This document shows, piece by piece, positions 4,843-5,681 of a DNA stretch of 5,681 nucleotides. Under the pieces are notes generated by a model that saw only the letters and a list, made by a program, of their open reading frames with translations, had not been told where the DNA came from and made no database searches. Location: positions 1 to 5,681 of the forward strand of contig CAIVND010000078.1 in the NCBI GenBank assembly GCA_903907185.1. The letters are read 5' to 3'. Numbering within the stretch: the first letter of the stretch is position 1; each line of letters begins with the position of its first letter. The translations under genes and the position numbers were made by a program. This DNA comes from an uncultured Acidimicrobiaceae bacterium. GTDB taxonomy: Bacteria > Actinomycetota > Acidimicrobiia > Acidimicrobiales > Bog-793.

Positions 4843-5681
4843 ATGTCAATATTTGATCTGCGACAGTGGCTCGTTGAGGCCGAATCAATGGGCGAACTGC
4901 GCCACATCTCCGGCGCCGACCCACATCTTGAGGTTGGGGCAGCTTGCCATCTCAACTACCGTCGCGCTCACCCCGAGGCACTGCTGTTCGAAGATCTCGT
5001 TGGCTATCCCGATGGCGGTCGTGTCCTTGCCGGAAGCGTGATCAATCCAAGGCTGATGGGAATGGCCCTCGGCCTTGGCAGTGAGCTCGACGACCTCGAG
5101 CTTGTTGAGGCACTGCGCTCCAAGCCCGGCTCTTGGGCGCTTAATGCTGAGAACTTCCGCGCCAAGGTGGTTACCTCTGGCCCGATCACCGAAAACATCC
5201 TTGAGGGTGACGAGGTTGATTTTTCCAAGTTCCCCTCGCCGTTTTGGCATGAGGGTGATGGCGGCCAGTACATCGGCACCGGCTGTGGCATCGTCACGAT
5301 CGATCCCGAAACCGATGTCATCAACGTTGGTGCCTACCGGGTTCAGCTTCAAGATGAGGGCAAAGCCCTCTCGATCAACATTGAGGCCGGCAAGCATGGC
5401 GCACAACACATCCGAAAGTGGTTCGAACGCGAGGGTCGGGCACCAATCGCGGGAACCTTTGGCCAACATCCCGTCTTTCTCGTCGTTGCGGGGACGGAGA
5501 TTCCCTTTGGCATCTCTGAGTTCGACTACGCCGGTGCCATTCTCGGCGAAAGCGTTGAGGTGATTCAGGGTAAGGACACCGGCCTCCCAATCCCCGCATA
5601 CAGCGAACTTGCCTTCGAGGGTTGGCTCTACCCCGACCGCCGTCGACCGGAGGGTCCATTTGGCGAGTGGACCGGCTACTA
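4843..5681 (+). CDS. UbiD-family prenyl-FMN-dependent decarboxylase, C-terminus cut off
   Basis: Reversible non-oxidative decarboxylase that uses prenyl-FMN with a divalent metal and potassium. 279 complete codons are visible of the usual 450-500. Conserved segments: SGPITENILEGDEVDFSKFP (112-131), FWHEGDGGQYIGTG (134-147), INVGAYRVQ (160-168), GKHGAQHI (183-190), PFGISEFDYAGAILGE (221-236), AYSELAFEGW (252-261) and PFGEWTGY (272-279). By comparison with the Fdc1/UbiD active site, N161, H185 and E226 are the likely metal/phosphate ligands, R166 the catalytic Arg, and the Glu pair E255/E259 lies in the catalytic Glu region, so the visible part looks intact. The start is the ATG after TAA at 4840; a weak GGA (4836-4838) is the only ribosome-site candidate. 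UbiX upstream would supply the cofactor. The substrate is unknown; a ubiquinone role is unlikely given the catabolic neighbours, hence no symbol. Confidence 0.95.
   Translation, partial: MSIFDLRQWLVEAESMGELRHISGADPHLEVGAACHLNYRRAHPEALLFEDLVGYPDGGRVLAGSVINPRLMGMALGLGSELDDLELVEALRSKPGSWALNAENFRAKVVTSGPITENILEGDEVDFSKFPSPFWHEGDGGQYIGTGCGIVTIDPETDVINVGAYRVQLQDEGKALSINIEAGKHGAQHIRKWFEREGRAPIAGTFGQHPVFLVVAGTEIPFGISEFDYAGAILGESVEVIQGKDTGLPIPAYSELAFEGWLYPDRRRPEGPFGEWTGY

Noticed and set aside
4885..5469. 194-codon open frame on the minus strand inside the UbiD gene
   Set aside because: Antisense to the conserved UbiD core, with no family motif of its own.

Overview
The window is a compact bacterial catabolic neighbourhood of five protein genes, with two of them running off the ends. 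The genes are of moderate-to-high GC (by eye, not counted) and intergenic stretches are short. The products are a DHA2-type major facilitator transporter, a class A FAD aromatic monooxygenase, a UbiX flavin prenyltransferase, an amidohydrolase of the ACMSD/Amidohydro_2 type and a UbiD-family decarboxylase. I could not place the organism from the sequence. No rRNA, tRNA, insertion sequence or CRISPR array is visible.

Layout. Positions 1-947 (minus) hold the N-terminal 315 codons of the transporter. A 226-bp divergent gap (948-1173) follows, containing a perfect AAAGGAGG sequence, a small hairpin over it and a possible leader ORF. The monooxygenase (1174-2766, plus) is followed after 127 nt, with a nested hairpin, by ubiX (2894-3466, plus). 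ubiX converges on the amidohydrolase (3502-4500, minus). A 45-nt inverted repeat at their junction looks like a two-way terminator. A second divergent gap (4501-4842) carries a nearly identical 15-nt direct repeat, 74 bp apart, and separates the amidohydrolase from the UbiD gene (4843 to the right edge, plus).

How the genes may work together (inference): UbiX makes prenylated FMN, the cofactor UbiD needs to decarboxylate an aromatic or unsaturated acid. The FAD monooxygenase would hydroxylate the aromatic acid or the phenol left after decarboxylation. The amidohydrolase belongs to a superfamily with known aromatic-acid decarboxylases and ring-fission hydrolases, and could act on the same substrate or on a product. 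The transporter would move substrate or toxic intermediates across the membrane. No ring-cleavage dioxygenase or dedicated regulator is in view, so the substrate cannot be named. The most notable features are this gene combination, the amidohydrolase that lacks the first histidine of the HxH metal motif, the paired direct repeats in front of the UbiD gene, and short upstream ORFs that touch the start codons of both ubiX and the UbiD gene.
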